DNA of 64,000 nucleotides from Aurelia coerulea (Eukaryota > Cnidaria > Scyphozoa > Semaeostomeae > Ulmaridae), in the NCBI GenBank assembly GCA_039566865.1, contig CM076952.1, positions 11,180,501-11,244,500 on the forward strand. The letters run 5' to 3'. Each line of letters opens with the position of its first letter. Positions within the stretch are counted from its first letter, which is position 1. Below, in pieces: positions 9,679 through 21,210 of this stretch. Below the pieces are notes generated by a model. It saw nothing but the letters and a program-made list of their open reading frames with translations. It did not search any database and had not been told where the DNA came from. Made by a program: the position numbers and the translations under genes.

Positions 9679-11879
9679 CGAGAGGGCCAAAGTTTACACC
9701 ACTATCGACCCCTCGTAACAATTTTCGTACAAATACAAAGGATTTCACTAGAAAACTAAAAATAAAAGAAGTATTTTGGGACAAGGAATGGAATGACCCC
9801 TCCCTTCATAGAAACAAATCTAACCGGCCTATTTATACAGAAAACAAAGAGCTACACCAAATCTGTACCTTTATCGAAATGCTACAACCAGATACTAGAT
9901 CATGCCCAGACAACCTAACCTCCGAAGAAAGAACCGCCTTACACGAATTAGCTACCAATGAAGAAATAATCATGAAAAAAGCAGACAAAGGTGGCAATTT
10001 CATAATTATGGACAAGCCTTATTATCGTGACAGCCTCGTTTTAGAAAACCATCTTAATCACAAATCATACACCAAAATCGATAAAAATGAAGATAGAAAC
10101 GTCATGAAAAGCTTGAACACACTTTTACGTAATCACGAAGACTGTCTAACAAAAAAGGAAGTCGATTTTATTTCTAACTTCGAATGGAAAACAAGTAACT
10201 TTTACGCCCTTCCTAAAATTCACAAAAGTAAAGAAATAATTCGAATAATAAAGGAGGAAAACAAAATATATGTTGAAGTTGATCCACCCAATGATTTAAA
10301 AAGCCGACCAATAATAGCGGGTCCAGTAGCACCAACCCAGAGACTAAGCGAATTTCTAGACACAGTTTTAAAACCCTTAGTTCCAACCTTGAAAACCTAT
10401 ATTAAAGATGATTGGCATTTCCTTCGTAAACTACCACAAGAATTTGAACAAGAAGTAGAGCTATATTCCTGCGATATCGCAAGCCTCTATACCAGCATTC
10501 CACACGAACTCGGCCTTGAAGCTCTAACTTATTGGATAAACAAAAGACACGACCTCATTCCAGAAAGGTTAAGTTGCGACTTTATCGTCAACGCAGCCAA
10601 GTTTATTTTAGAGAACAATAACTTTTTATTCGATGGTACCCTTTACAAACAGACAGCTGGAACCGCAATGGGTACAAAATTCGCTCCACCGTATGCTTGC
10701 CTAACCGTAGGATATTTAGAAGAAACGAAACTCTTTCCTATTATTTTACCAAAATACTTTGATCGAAACGACTGTGCCTTGATACAAGACAAATTTTATC
10801 GCTATATGGATGATGGATTTATCGCACTTCCAAAACATTTAAGCATTGATCTATTCCTGACCGCATTGAATGAACTACACCCAACTATAAATTTCACGCT
10901 GGAAAAAAGTAAGCAAAAATCGGAAGAGAACACTAAGTCTCTGAACTTCCTCGACATAGAAGTCATTATCAAGAATAGCAAATATATTGAAACCGATATT
11001 TTTTACAAAGATACAAACCCACACGACTATCTCAATTTTGAAAGCGCTCATCCTGTACATATTAAACAAAACATTCCTTACAATCTAGCGAAAAGAATTA
11101 TCGTGTTCGTCTCAGATCCAAAAAGAGTCGAGTTTCGCCTTAAAGAGCTTGAAAATTGGTTATTAGACTGTCATTACCCACTTCATGTAATACGAAAAGC
11201 TTTCCATAATGCAAAACTACAAGGCCCTGCTCCATGCCCGTCGAAAGATATCGTGCCTCTGGTTACAACTTATTACCCACAATTTCGTTTTAACAATGTA
11301 TTGAAGAACGTATCGAACCTTCTGAAAAATGCCAATGATAAGAAATTAAAAACAGTGTTCGCAAAATCGAAACCAGTCGTTGCATTGAAACAACCTAAAA
11401 ACTTATTATCGACACTCACAAAAGCAAAGTTTGAGACCAAACACGTACGACCACTACATCGAATCCCTGGAATTTCACTCTGTTCAAACAAAAGATGTAA
11501 GCTATGCAAACAGTATCTGCAGCCTGTCACCTCATTCACGACCGCAAATAACAGCACTTGGGAAATCAAATCCAGCATTACTTGCCAGAGTGAAAATGTG
11601 GTTTATTTCCTTTCATGTAACATGTGCAACAACGAGATGAGTTACATTGGACAGACACGGACCTTACGCAATCGCATGAATAATCATATTTCAGAATCCA
11701 GAAGTGGCATTTCAACTTGTAGCTTTCCCAAACACGTCCACGAATGCGGAATAAGACACAACAAGCTAAAAGAGCCGTTTTTCAAAATATTCGTATTCTT
11801 TGCTCTAAATAACTCGTCTGCTCTTTTATATTATGAAGAAAAACTATTCAAAGAAGGACACGCCCTTCTAAACTCCTAA
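9579..11879 (+). CDS. PLE reverse transcriptase / GIY-YIG endonuclease (ORF2), copy 2
   Basis: The frame is intact with the same domains as copy 1. Seen differences: Ser replaces Tyr in the LLARGPKF lead-in (9671), matching copy 3, and Ala replaces Thr just after the motif A aspartate (CDIASLYTSIP, base 10479), which is private to this copy. YMDD and YIGQT are unchanged. The motif A change does not touch a metal-binding residue, so activity cannot be excluded. Confidence 0.92.
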   Translation: MAKKPAATPSPTVSTKIINLSSYKLAANHISLLARGPKFTPLSTPRNNFRTNTKDFTRKLKIKEVFWDKEWNDPSLHRNKSNRPIYTENKELHQICTFIEMLQPDTRSCPDNLTSEERTALHELATNEEIIMKKADKGGNFIIMDKPYYRDSLVLENHLNHKSYTKIDKNEDRNVMKSLNTLLRNHEDCLTKKEVDFISNFEWKTSNFYALPKIHKSKEIIRIIKEENKIYVEVDPPNDLKSRPIIAGPVAPTQRLSEFLDTVLKPLVPTLKTYIKDDWHFLRKLPQEFEQEVELYSCDIASLYTSIPHELGLEALTYWINKRHDLIPERLSCDFIVNAAKFILENNNFLFDGTLYKQTAGTAMGTKFAPPYACLTVGYLEETKLFPIILPKYFDRNDCALIQDKFYRYMDDGFIALPKHLSIDLFLTALNELHPTINFTLEKSKQKSEENTKSLNFLDIEVIIKNSKYIETDIFYKDTNPHDYLNFESAHPVHIKQNIPYNLAKRIIVFVSDPKRVEFRLKELENWLLDCHYPLHVIRKAFHNAKLQGPAPCPSKDIVPLVTTYYPQFRFNNVLKNVSNLLKNANDKKLKTVFAKSKPVVALKQPKNLLSTLTKAKFETKHVRPLHRIPGISLCSNKRCKLCKQYLQPVTSFTTANNSTWEIKSSITCQSENVVYFLSCNMCNNEMSYIGQTRTLRNRMNNHISESRSGISTCSFPKHVHECGIRHNKLKEPFFKIFVFFALNNSSALLYYEEKLFKEGHALLNS

Positions 11880-12090
11880 TTAAATATCTACCTCGTGCAT
11901 CATAATCCTCAAGTATAGAATTTCCTCGTAAAAGCTTATATACACATCGTTGATAGTTTAGAATCATTCGAAATCATACTCTGATGAGGACACAAGTCCG
12001 AAAGGCCTCAGTGTGTTAAAACATAGCATATAGTATTTTTTGTCGTCCAACCTCTCTACATCAAGTTTCTAGTTATATATTTTACCAAGT
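11880..12090 (+). mobile_element. PLE 3' untranslated end, copy 2
   Basis: Identical layout to copy 1: the RT stop, about 95 bp of spacer, the hammerhead, then T-rich sequence into the satellite at TTGTAGCTAC. Confidence 0.75.
11975..12015 (+). ncRNA. Hammerhead ribozyme, copy 2
   Basis: Core CTGATGA (11981-11987), the stem II hairpin, GAAA, GGCC and TC are identical to copy 1. Predicted cleavage is after 12009, exactly 9120 nt from the copy 1 site. Confidence 0.88.
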
Positions 12091-15000
12091 TTTTTTTGTA
12101 GCTACTAAAGTACGTTAATCCACACTTTTTGTGTTTATATTTTGTTTTCTTTTAGAAAATAAACATTTAATTAATCGATGTTTGATTATGCAGTAAAGCT
12201 AAAATGAGACAAAAGAAAAAACTAATGTTTTTTGTAATGTGTCCAAGAATGGTTGCTGCAGCACTAATATAGTACTATAAAAGAAGTAACTGATAGAACT
12301 AAAGTTTTAAAGAACGATGAGTGCAAAACTGTTTATAATTTAAATTGTTGCTACTAAAGTACGTTAATCGACACTTTTTGTGTTTATATTTTGTTTTCTT
12401 TGAGAAAATAAATCTTTAAATAATCGATATTTGTTTATGCAGTAAAGCTAAAATGAGACTAAAGAAAAAACAAATTTCTATAGTAATGTTTCAAAGAATA
12501 GTTGCTGCAGCACTAATATAGTGCTATAAAAGAAGTAACTGATAGAACTAAAGTTTTAAAGAACGATGAGTGCAATACTGTTTATAATATATATTGTAGC
12601 TAGTGAAATACGATAATCCACACTTTTTGTGATTACAATTTGTTTTCTTCGAGAAATCGATGTTTGTTTATGCTGTAAAGCTAAAATGGGACGAAAGAAA
12701 GAACAAATGTCTATAGTAATGTTTCCAAGTATGGTTGCTGCAGCACTAATATAGTGCTATAAAAGAAGTAACTGCTAGAACCAAAGTTTTAAAGAAAGAT
12801 GAGTGCAAAACTGTTTATGATATAAATTTTAGCTATTAAAGTCCGTTAATTCACACTTTTTGTGCTTTCATTTTGTTTTCTTTGAGAAAATAAACATTTA
12901 AAAAATCGACGTTTGTTTATGCAGTAAAGCTAAATTGAGACTAAAGAAAAAACAAATTTCTATAGTAATGTTTCAAAGAATAGTTGCCGCAGCACTAATA
13001 TAGTGCTGTAAAAGAAGTTACAGGAAGAACTAAAGTTTTAAAGAACGATGAGTGCAAAACTGTTTATAGTATAAGTTGTACCTACTAAAGTACGTTAATC
13101 CACACTTTTTGTGTTGATAATTTGTTTTCTTTTAGAAAATAGACATTTAATTAATCAATGTTTGTTTATGCAGTAAAGCTAAAATGAGACTAAAGAAAAA
13201 ACTAATGTTTATTGTAACGTGTCAAAGAATGATTGCTGCAGCACTAATATAGTGCTATAAAAGAAGTAACTGATAGAACTAAAGTTTTAAAGAACGATGA
13301 GTGCAAAACTGTTTATAATGTAAATTGTAGTTACTAAAGTGCGTTAATCCATACTTGTTGTGTTTGTATTTCGTTTTCTTTGAGAAAATAAATATTTAAT
13401 TGATGGATGTTCGTTTATGCAGTAAAGCTAAATTGAAACTAAAGAAAAAACAAATGTCTATAGTAATGTTTCCAAGTATGGTTGCTGCAGCACTAATATA
13501 GATCTATAAAAGAAGTGACTGATAGAACTAAAGTTTTAAAGAACGATGAGTGCAAAACTGTTTATAATATAAATTGTAGCTATTAAAGAGCGTTAATCTA
13601 CACTTTTTGTGCTTTTATTTCGTTTTCTTTGAGAAAATAAATATTTAAAAAATAGACGTTTGTTTATGCAGTAAAGCTAAATTGAGACTAAAGAAAAAAA
13701 TATTTCTATAGTAATGTTTCAAAGAATAGTTGCCGCAGCACTAATATAGTGCTATAAAGGAAGTTACAGGAAGAACTAAAGTTTTAAAGAACGATGAGTG
13801 CAAAACTGTTTATAATATAAGTTGTAGCTACTAATGTACGTTAATCCACACTTTTTGTGTTTATAATTTGTTTTCTTTTAGAAAATAAACATTTAATTAA
13901 TCAATGTTTGTTTATGCAGTAAAGCTAAAATGAGACTAAAGAAAAAACTCATGTCTAGAGTAACTTTTCAAAGAGTTGTTGCTACAGTACTAATATAGTG
14001 CTACAAAAGAAGTAACTGGCAGAACTAAAGTTTTAAAGAACAATGAGTGCAAAACTGTTTATAATATAAATTGTAGCTACTAAAGTACGTTAATCCACAC
14101 TTTTTGTGTTCTTATTTTGTTTTCTTTGAGAAAATTAACATTTAATTAATCAATATTTGTTTATGCAGTAAAGCTAAAATGAGACTAAAGAAAAAACTAA
14201 TGTTTATTGTAACGTGTCAAAGAATGATTGCTGCAGCACTAATATAGTGCTATAAAAGAAGTAACTGATAGAACTAAAGTTTTAAAGAACGATGAGTGCA
14301 AAACTGTTTATAATATAATTTGCAGCTACTAGAGTGCGTTAATCCACACTCTTTGTGTTTATATTCTGTTTTCTTTGAAAAAATAAACATGTAATTAATC
14401 GATGTTTGTATATGCAGTAAAGCTAAAATGAGACCAAAGAAAAAACTAATGTCTATAGTAATGTTTCCAAGTATGGTTCCTGCAGCACTAATATAGTGCT
14501 ATAAAAGAAGTAACGGGCAGAACTAAAGTTTTAAAGAACGATGAGTGCAAAACTGTTTATAATGTAAATTGTAGTTACTAAAGTGCGTTAATCCATACTT
14601 GTTGTGTTTGTATTTCGTTTTCTTTGAGAAAATAAATATTTAATTAATCGATGTTCGTTTATGCAGTAAAGCTAAATTGAAACTAAAGAAAAAACAAATG
14701 TCTATAGTAATGTTTCCAAGTATGGTTGCTGCAGCACTATTATAGAGCTATAAAAGAAGTGACTGATAGAACTAAAGTTTTAAAGAACGATGAGTGCAAA
14801 ACTGTTTATAATATAAATTGTAGCTATTAAAGAGCGTTAATCTACACTTTTTGTGCTTTTATTTTGTTTTCTTTGAGAAAATAAATATTTAAAAAATCGG
14901 CGTTTGTTTATGCAGTAAAGCTAAAATGAGACTAAAGGAAAAAATAATGTCTATAGTACTGTGTCCAAGAATGGTTGCTGAAGAACTAATAAAGTGCTAT

Positions 15001-18000
15001 AAAAGAAGTAACTGGTAGAACTATAGTTTTAAAGAAAGATGAGTGCAATACTGTTTATAATATAAACTGTAGCTAGTGAAAAACGTTAATCCACACTTTT
15101 TGTGATTATAAGTTGATTTCTTCAAGAAATCGATGTTTGTTTATGCTGTAAAGTTAAATTGAGACTAAAGAAAAAACAAATTTCTATAGTAAGGTTTCAA
15201 AGAATAGTTGCTGCAGCACTAATATAGTGCTATAAAAGAAGTTAAAGGAAGAACTAAAGTTTTATAGAACGATGAGTGCAATACTGTTTATAATATAAAT
15301 TGTAGCTAGTGAAGTACGTTAATCCACACTTTTTGTGATTATAGTTTGTTTTCTTTGAGAAAAATAACATTTAATTGATCGATGTTTGTTTATGCAGTAA
15401 AGCTAAAATGAGACTAAAGAAAAAATTAATGTCTATTGTAACTTTTTAAAGAGTTGTTGCTGCAGCACTAAGATAGTGCTACAAAAGAAGTAACTGGCAG
15501 AACTAAAGTTTTAAAGAACGATGAGTGCAAAAATCTTTATAATATAAATTGTAGCTACTAAAGTACGTTAATCCACACTTTTTGTGTTTAGATTTTGTTT
15601 TCTTTTAGGAAATAAACATTTAATTAATCGATGTTTGTTTCTGCAGTAAAGCTAAAATGAGACTAAAGAAAAAACTAATTTCTATAGTAATGTTTCAAAG
15701 AATAGTTGCTGCAGCACTAATATAGTGCTATAAAAGAAATAATTGATAGAACTAAAGTTTTAAAGAACGATGAGTGCAACACTGTTTATAAAATAAATTG
15801 TAGCTAGTGAAATACGTTAATCCACACTTTTTGTGATTATAATTTGTTTTCTTCGAGAAATCGATGTTTGTTTATGCTGTAAAGCTAAAATGGGACGAAA
15901 GAAGAAACTAATGTCTATAGTAATGTTTCCAAGTATGGTTGCTGCAGCACTAATAGAGTGCTATAAAAGAAGTAACTGATAGAACTAAAGTTTTAAAGAA
16001 CAATGAGTGCAAAACTGTTTATAATATGAATTGTAGCTACTAAAGTGCGTTAATCCACACTTTTTGTGTTTTTAATTTCTTTTCTTTGAGAAAATAAACA
16101 TTTAATTAATCGATGTTTGTTTATGCAGTAAAGCTAAATTGAGACTAAAGAAAAAACTAATGTCTATTGTAATGTGTCCAAGAATGGTTGCTGCAGCACT
16201 AATATAGTGCTATAAAAGAAGTAACTGGCAGAACTAAAGTTTAAAAGAACGATGGGATCAAAACTGTTTATAATATAAATTGTAGCTAGTGAAATACGTT
16301 AATCCACACTTTTTGTGATTATAATTTGTTTTCTTCGAGAAATCGATGTTTGTGTATGCTTTAAAGCTAAAATGGGACGAAAGAAAAAACAAATGTCTAT
16401 AGTAATGTTTCCAAGTATGGTTGCTGCAGCACTAAGATAGTGCTACAAAAGAAGTAACTGGCAGAACTAAATTTTTAAAGAACGATGAGTGCAAAACTGT
16501 TTATAATATAAATTGTAGCTACTAAAGTACGTTAATCCACACTTTTTGTGATTATGATTTGTTTTCTTTGAGAAAAAAAAGATTTAATTAATCGATGTTT
16601 GTTTATGCAGTAAAGCTAAAATGAGACTAAAGAAAAAACTAATGTCTAGAGTAACTTTTCAAAGAGCTTTTGCTGCAGCACTAATATAGTGCTATAAAAG
16701 AAGTTACAGGAAGAACTAAAGTTTTAAAGAACGATGAGTGCAATACTGTTTATAATATATATTGTAGCTACTAAAGTACGTTAATCCACACTTTTTGTGT
16801 TTATATTTTGTTTTCTTTTAGAAAATAAACATTTAATTAATCGATGTTTGATTATGCAGTAAAGCTAAAATGAGACTAAAGAAAAAACTAATGTTTTTTG
16901 TAATGTGTCCAAGAATGGTTGCTGCAGCACTAATATAGTGCTATAAAAGAAGTAACTGATAGAACTAAAGTTTTAAAGAACGATGAGTGCAAAACTGTTT
17001 ATAATATATATTGTAGCTACTAAAGTACGTTAATCCACACTTTTTGTGTACATATTTTGTTTTCTTTTAGAAAATAAACATTTAATTAATCGATGTTTTA
17101 TTATGCAGTAAAGCTAAAATGAGACTAAAGAAAAAACTAAATATTTTTGTAATGTGTCCAAGAATGGTTGCTGCAGCACTAATATAGTGCTACATAAGAA
17201 GTAACTGATAGAACTAAAGTTTTAAAGAACGATGAGTGCAAAACTGTTTATAATATAAATTGTAGCTACTAAAGTGCGTTAATCCACACTTTTTGTGTTT
17301 ATATTTTGTTTTCTTTGAGAAAATAAACATTTAATTAATCGATGTTCGTTTATGCAGTAAAGCAAAATTGAGACTCAAGAAAAAACAAATGTCTATAGTA
17401 ATGTTTCCCAGTATGGTTGCTGCCGCACTAATAAAGTGCTATAATAGAAATAACTAACAAAACTAAGGTTTTAAAGAAAGATAAGTGCAATACTGTTTAT
17501 AATAAAAGCTGTTGCTAGTAAAATACGTTAATCCACACTTTTTGTGATCATAATTTGTTTTCTTCGAGAAATCGATGTTTGTAGATGCTGTAAAGCTAAA
17601 TTGAGACTAAAGAAAAAATAAAAATTTCTATAGTAATGTTTCAAAGAATAGTTGCTGCAGCACTAATATAGTGCTATAAAATAAGTTACAGGAAGAACTA
17701 AAGTTTTAAAGAGCGATGAATGCAATACTGTTTAGAATATCAATTAAAGCTAGTGAAATACGTTAATCCACACTTTTTGTGATTATAATTTGTTTTCTTC
17801 GAGAAATCGATGTTTGTTTATGCTGTAAAGCTAAATTGAGACTAAAGAAAAAGCAAATTTCTATAGTAATGTTTCAAAGAATTGTTGCTGCAGCACTAAT
17901 ATAGTGCTATAAAAGAAGTTACAGGAAGAACTAAAGTTTTAAAGAACGATGAGTGCAATACTGTCTCTAATATAAATAGTAGCTAGTGAAGTACGTTAAT

Positions 18001-18240
18001 CCACACTTTTTGTGATTATGATTTGTTTTCTTTGAGAAAAAAAAGATTTAATTAATCGATGTTTGTTTATGCAGTAAAGCTAAAATGAGACTAAAGAAAA
18101 AACTAATGTCTAGAGTAACTTTTCAAAGAGCTTTTGCTGCAGCACTAATATAGTGCTATAAAAGAAGTTACAGGAAGAACTAAAGTTTTAAAGAACGATG
18201 AGTGCAATACTGTTTATAATATATATTGTAGCTACTATAT
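12091..18240 (+). repeat. Satellite array, 25 monomers (unit 2)
   Basis: Same monomer order as unit 1. Single-base differences include 13856 (CTTTTTGTGT against CTTTTTCTGT in unit 1) and 15074 (AGCTAGTG against AGCAAGTG). At both sites unit 2 carries the common family base, so unit 1 has a few private mutations. Confidence 0.95.
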
Positions 18241-18267
18241 TGTAGCTAGCTTGTAGCTAGCTTGGCA

Positions 18268-18798
18268 ATGCATAAAGTCCGAGCAGAGATAGATGTTTTA
18301 AATGTAAGAGTAGCGCTGTCTGAAGAGAAAATTAACGGCGTTGACGAGAATGTAATCTCATTTATTACATCAAATGCAAGCACTGAGGAAGAAGTAGAAG
18401 AGCTGAAAACGTTCTGGTCACAGAGAGTTAAGCAAAATGAGGAAGCTATTCACTCCAAATGGGACCAAAGAATTCAAAGCACAAGAGCAGCACATAAGAA
18501 AGATAAGGAGCAACAATCAAGGCCAAAAGAACAAGAAACATCAAACCAAAAAACCACCATCTACAGCAAGCCAAATGCATCAACACACAACAAAAATCAG
18601 CACAACCCAAATCAAAATAGCCAAGAACCATCTGCCCGTCCAAAGCCAGCTTCAACCACGCCTGTTTCAACAAACCACTCTCAAAATGCCTCAAAAAACT
18701 GGCGAAGAAACCAGCAGCCACACCCTCCCCGACCGTATCAACTAAGATCATCAACCTATCCTCCTACAAATTGGCTGCAAACCACATATCCTTATTAG
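18268..18798 (+). CDS. PLE N-terminal ORF (ORF1), copy 3
   Basis: Same product as copy 2, starting at the ATG at 18268. It shares the Pro-Tyr ending with copy 2, so copy 1 carries the derived or alternative base. Confidence 0.7.
   Translation: MHKVRAEIDVLNVRVALSEEKINGVDENVISFITSNASTEEEVEELKTFWSQRVKQNEEAIHSKWDQRIQSTRAAHKKDKEQQSRPKEQETSNQKTTIYSKPNASTHNKNQHNPNQNSQEPSARPKPASTTPVSTNHSQNASKNWRRNQQPHPPRPYQLRSSTYPPTNWLQTTYPY
18693..18699 (+). promoter_or_regulatory. Candidate -1 frameshift heptamer, copy 3
   Basis: A_AAA_AAC in register with ORF1. All three copies keep the A6 run, so the two-frame layout predates the tandem amplification. Confidence 0.45.
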
Positions 18799-20999
18799 CG
18801 AGAGGGCCAAAGTTTACACCACTATCAACCCCTCGTAACAATTTTCGTACAAATACAAAGGATTTCACTAGAAAACTAAAAATAAAAGAAGTATTTTGGG
18901 ACAAGGAATGGAATGACCCCTCCCTTCATAGAAACAAATCTAACCGGCCTATTTATACAGAAAACAAAGAGCTACACCAAATCTGTACCTTTATCGAAAT
19001 GCTACAACCAGATACTAGATCATGCCCAGACAACCTAACCTCCGAAGAAAGAACCGCCTTACACGAATTAGCTACCAATGAAGAAATAATCATGAAAAAA
19101 GCAGACAAAGGTGGCAATTTCATAATTATGGACAAGCCTTATTATCGTGACAGCCTCGTTTTAGAAAACCATCTTAATCACAAATCATACACCAAAATCG
19201 ATAAAAATGAAGATAGAAACGTCATGAAAAGCTTGAACACACTTTTACGTAATCACGAAGACTGTCTAACAAAAAAGGAAGTCGATTTTATTTCTAACTT
19301 CGAATGGAAAACAAGTAACTTTTACGCCCTTCCTAAAATTCACAAAAGTAAAGAAATAATTCGAATAATAAAGGAGGAAAACAAAATATATGTTGAAGTT
19401 GATCCACCCAATGATTTAAAAAGCCGACCAATAATAGCGGGTCCAGTAGCACCAACCCAGAGACTAAGCGAATTTCTAGACACAGTTTTAAAACCCTTAG
19501 TTCCAACCTTGAAAACCTATATTAAAGATGATTGGCATTTCCTTCGTAAACTACCACAAGAATTTGAACAAGAAGTAGAGCTATATTCCTGCGATATCAC
19601 AAGCCTCTATACCAGCATTCCACACGAACTCGGCCTTGAAGCTCTAACTTATTGGATAAACAAAAGACACGACCTCATTCCAGAAAGGTTAAGTTGCGAC
19701 TTTATCGTCAACGCAGCCAAGTTTATTTTAGAGAACAATAACTTTTTATTCGATGGTACCCTTTACAAACAGACAGCTGGAACCGCAATGGGTACAAAAT
19801 TCGCTCCACCGTATGCTTGCCTAACCGTAGGATATTTAGAAGAAACGAAACTCTTTCCTATTATTTTACCAAAATACTTTGATCGAAACGACTGTGCCTT
19901 GATACAAGACAAATTTTATCGCTATATGGATGATGGATTTATCGCACTTCCAAAACATTTAAGCATTGATCTATTCCTGACCGCATTGAATGAACTACAC
20001 CCAACTATAAATTTCACGCTGGAAAAAAGTAAGCAAAAATCGGAAGAGAACACTAAGTCTCTGAACTTCCTCGACATAGAAGTCATTATCAAGAATAGCA
20101 AATATATTGAAACCGATATTTTTTACAAAGATACAAACCCACACGACTATCTCAATTTTGAAAGCGCTCATCCTGTACATATTAAACAAAACATTCCTTA
20201 CAATCTAGCGAAAAGAATTATCGTGTTCGTCTCAGATCCAAAAAGAGTCGAGTTTCGCCTTAAAGAGCTTGAAAATTGGTTATTAGACTGTCATTACCCA
20301 CTTCATGTAATACGAAAAGCTTTCCATAATGCAAAACTACAAGGCCCTGCTCCATGCCCGTCGAAAGATATCGTGCCTCTGGTTACAACTTATTACCCAC
20401 AATTTCGTTTTAACAATGTATTGAAGAACGTATCGAACCTTCTGAAAAATGCCAATGATAAGAAATTAAAAACAGTGTTCGCAAAATCGAAACCAGTCGT
20501 TGCATTGAAACAACCTAAAAACTTATTATCGACACTCACAAAAGCAAAGTTTGAGACCAAACACGTACGACCACTACATCGAATCCCTGGAATTTCACTC
20601 TGTTCAAACAAAAGATGTAAGCTATGCAAACAGTATCTGCAGCCTGTCACCTCATTCACGACCGCAAATAACAGCACTTGGGAAATCAAATCCAGCATTA
20701 CTTGCCAGAGTGAAAATGTGGTTTATTTCCTTTCATGTAACATGTGCAACAACGAGATGAGTTACATTGGACAGACACGGACCTTACGCAATCGCATGAA
20801 TAATCATATTTCAGAATCCAGAAGTGGCATTTCAACTTGTAGCTTTCCCAAACACGTCCACGAATGCGGAATAAGACACAACAAGCTAAAAGAGCCGTTT
20901 TTCAAAATATTCGTATTCTTTGCTCTAAATAACTCGTCTGCTCTTTTATATTATGAAGAAAAACTATTCAAAGAAGGACACGCCCTTCTAAACTCCTAA
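18699..20999 (+). CDS. PLE reverse transcriptase / GIY-YIG endonuclease (ORF2), copy 3
   Basis: Intact frame with all RT and GIY-YIG motifs. It has Thr after the motif A Asp, as in copy 1, and Ser in the lead-in, as in copy 2. A silent G-to-A change is seen at 18829. The mosaic of shared variants suggests sequence exchange between units. Confidence 0.92.
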   Translation: MAKKPAATPSPTVSTKIINLSSYKLAANHISLLARGPKFTPLSTPRNNFRTNTKDFTRKLKIKEVFWDKEWNDPSLHRNKSNRPIYTENKELHQICTFIEMLQPDTRSCPDNLTSEERTALHELATNEEIIMKKADKGGNFIIMDKPYYRDSLVLENHLNHKSYTKIDKNEDRNVMKSLNTLLRNHEDCLTKKEVDFISNFEWKTSNFYALPKIHKSKEIIRIIKEENKIYVEVDPPNDLKSRPIIAGPVAPTQRLSEFLDTVLKPLVPTLKTYIKDDWHFLRKLPQEFEQEVELYSCDITSLYTSIPHELGLEALTYWINKRHDLIPERLSCDFIVNAAKFILENNNFLFDGTLYKQTAGTAMGTKFAPPYACLTVGYLEETKLFPIILPKYFDRNDCALIQDKFYRYMDDGFIALPKHLSIDLFLTALNELHPTINFTLEKSKQKSEENTKSLNFLDIEVIIKNSKYIETDIFYKDTNPHDYLNFESAHPVHIKQNIPYNLAKRIIVFVSDPKRVEFRLKELENWLLDCHYPLHVIRKAFHNAKLQGPAPCPSKDIVPLVTTYYPQFRFNNVLKNVSNLLKNANDKKLKTVFAKSKPVVALKQPKNLLSTLTKAKFETKHVRPLHRIPGISLCSNKRCKLCKQYLQPVTSFTTANNSTWEIKSSITCQSENVVYFLSCNMCNNEMSYIGQTRTLRNRMNNHISESRSGISTCSFPKHVHECGIRHNKLKEPFFKIFVFFALNNSSALLYYEEKLFKEGHALLNS

Positions 21000-21210
21000 T
21001 TAAATATCTACCTCGTGCATCATAATCCTCAAGTATAGAATTTCCTCGTAAAAGCTTATATACACATCGTTGATAGTTTAGAATCATTCGAAATCATACT
21101 CTGATGAGGACACAAGTCCGAAAGGCCTCAGTGTGTTAAAACATAGCTTATAGTATTTTTTGTCGTCCAACCTCTCTACATCAAGTTTCTAGTTATATAT
21201 TTTACCAAGT
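21000..21210 (+). mobile_element. PLE 3' untranslated end, copy 3
   Basis: Matches the other two apart from a single base downstream of the ribozyme (CATAGCTTATAG where the others read CATAGCATATAG). Confidence 0.75.
21095..21135 (+). ncRNA. Hammerhead ribozyme, copy 3
   Basis: All core and stem bases are identical to copies 1 and 2. Predicted cleavage is after 21129. Confidence 0.88.

Larger units (their letters stand above)
9121..18240 (+). repeat. Composite tandem unit 2 (9120 bp)
   Basis: This copy matches unit 1 base for base in length and differs by about 0.1-0.2% substitutions. Its satellite part again has 25 monomers in the same order of long and short classes. Near-identity over noncoding satellite means recent amplification or ongoing homogenisation, or possibly assembly over-expansion. 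Confidence 0.93.
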
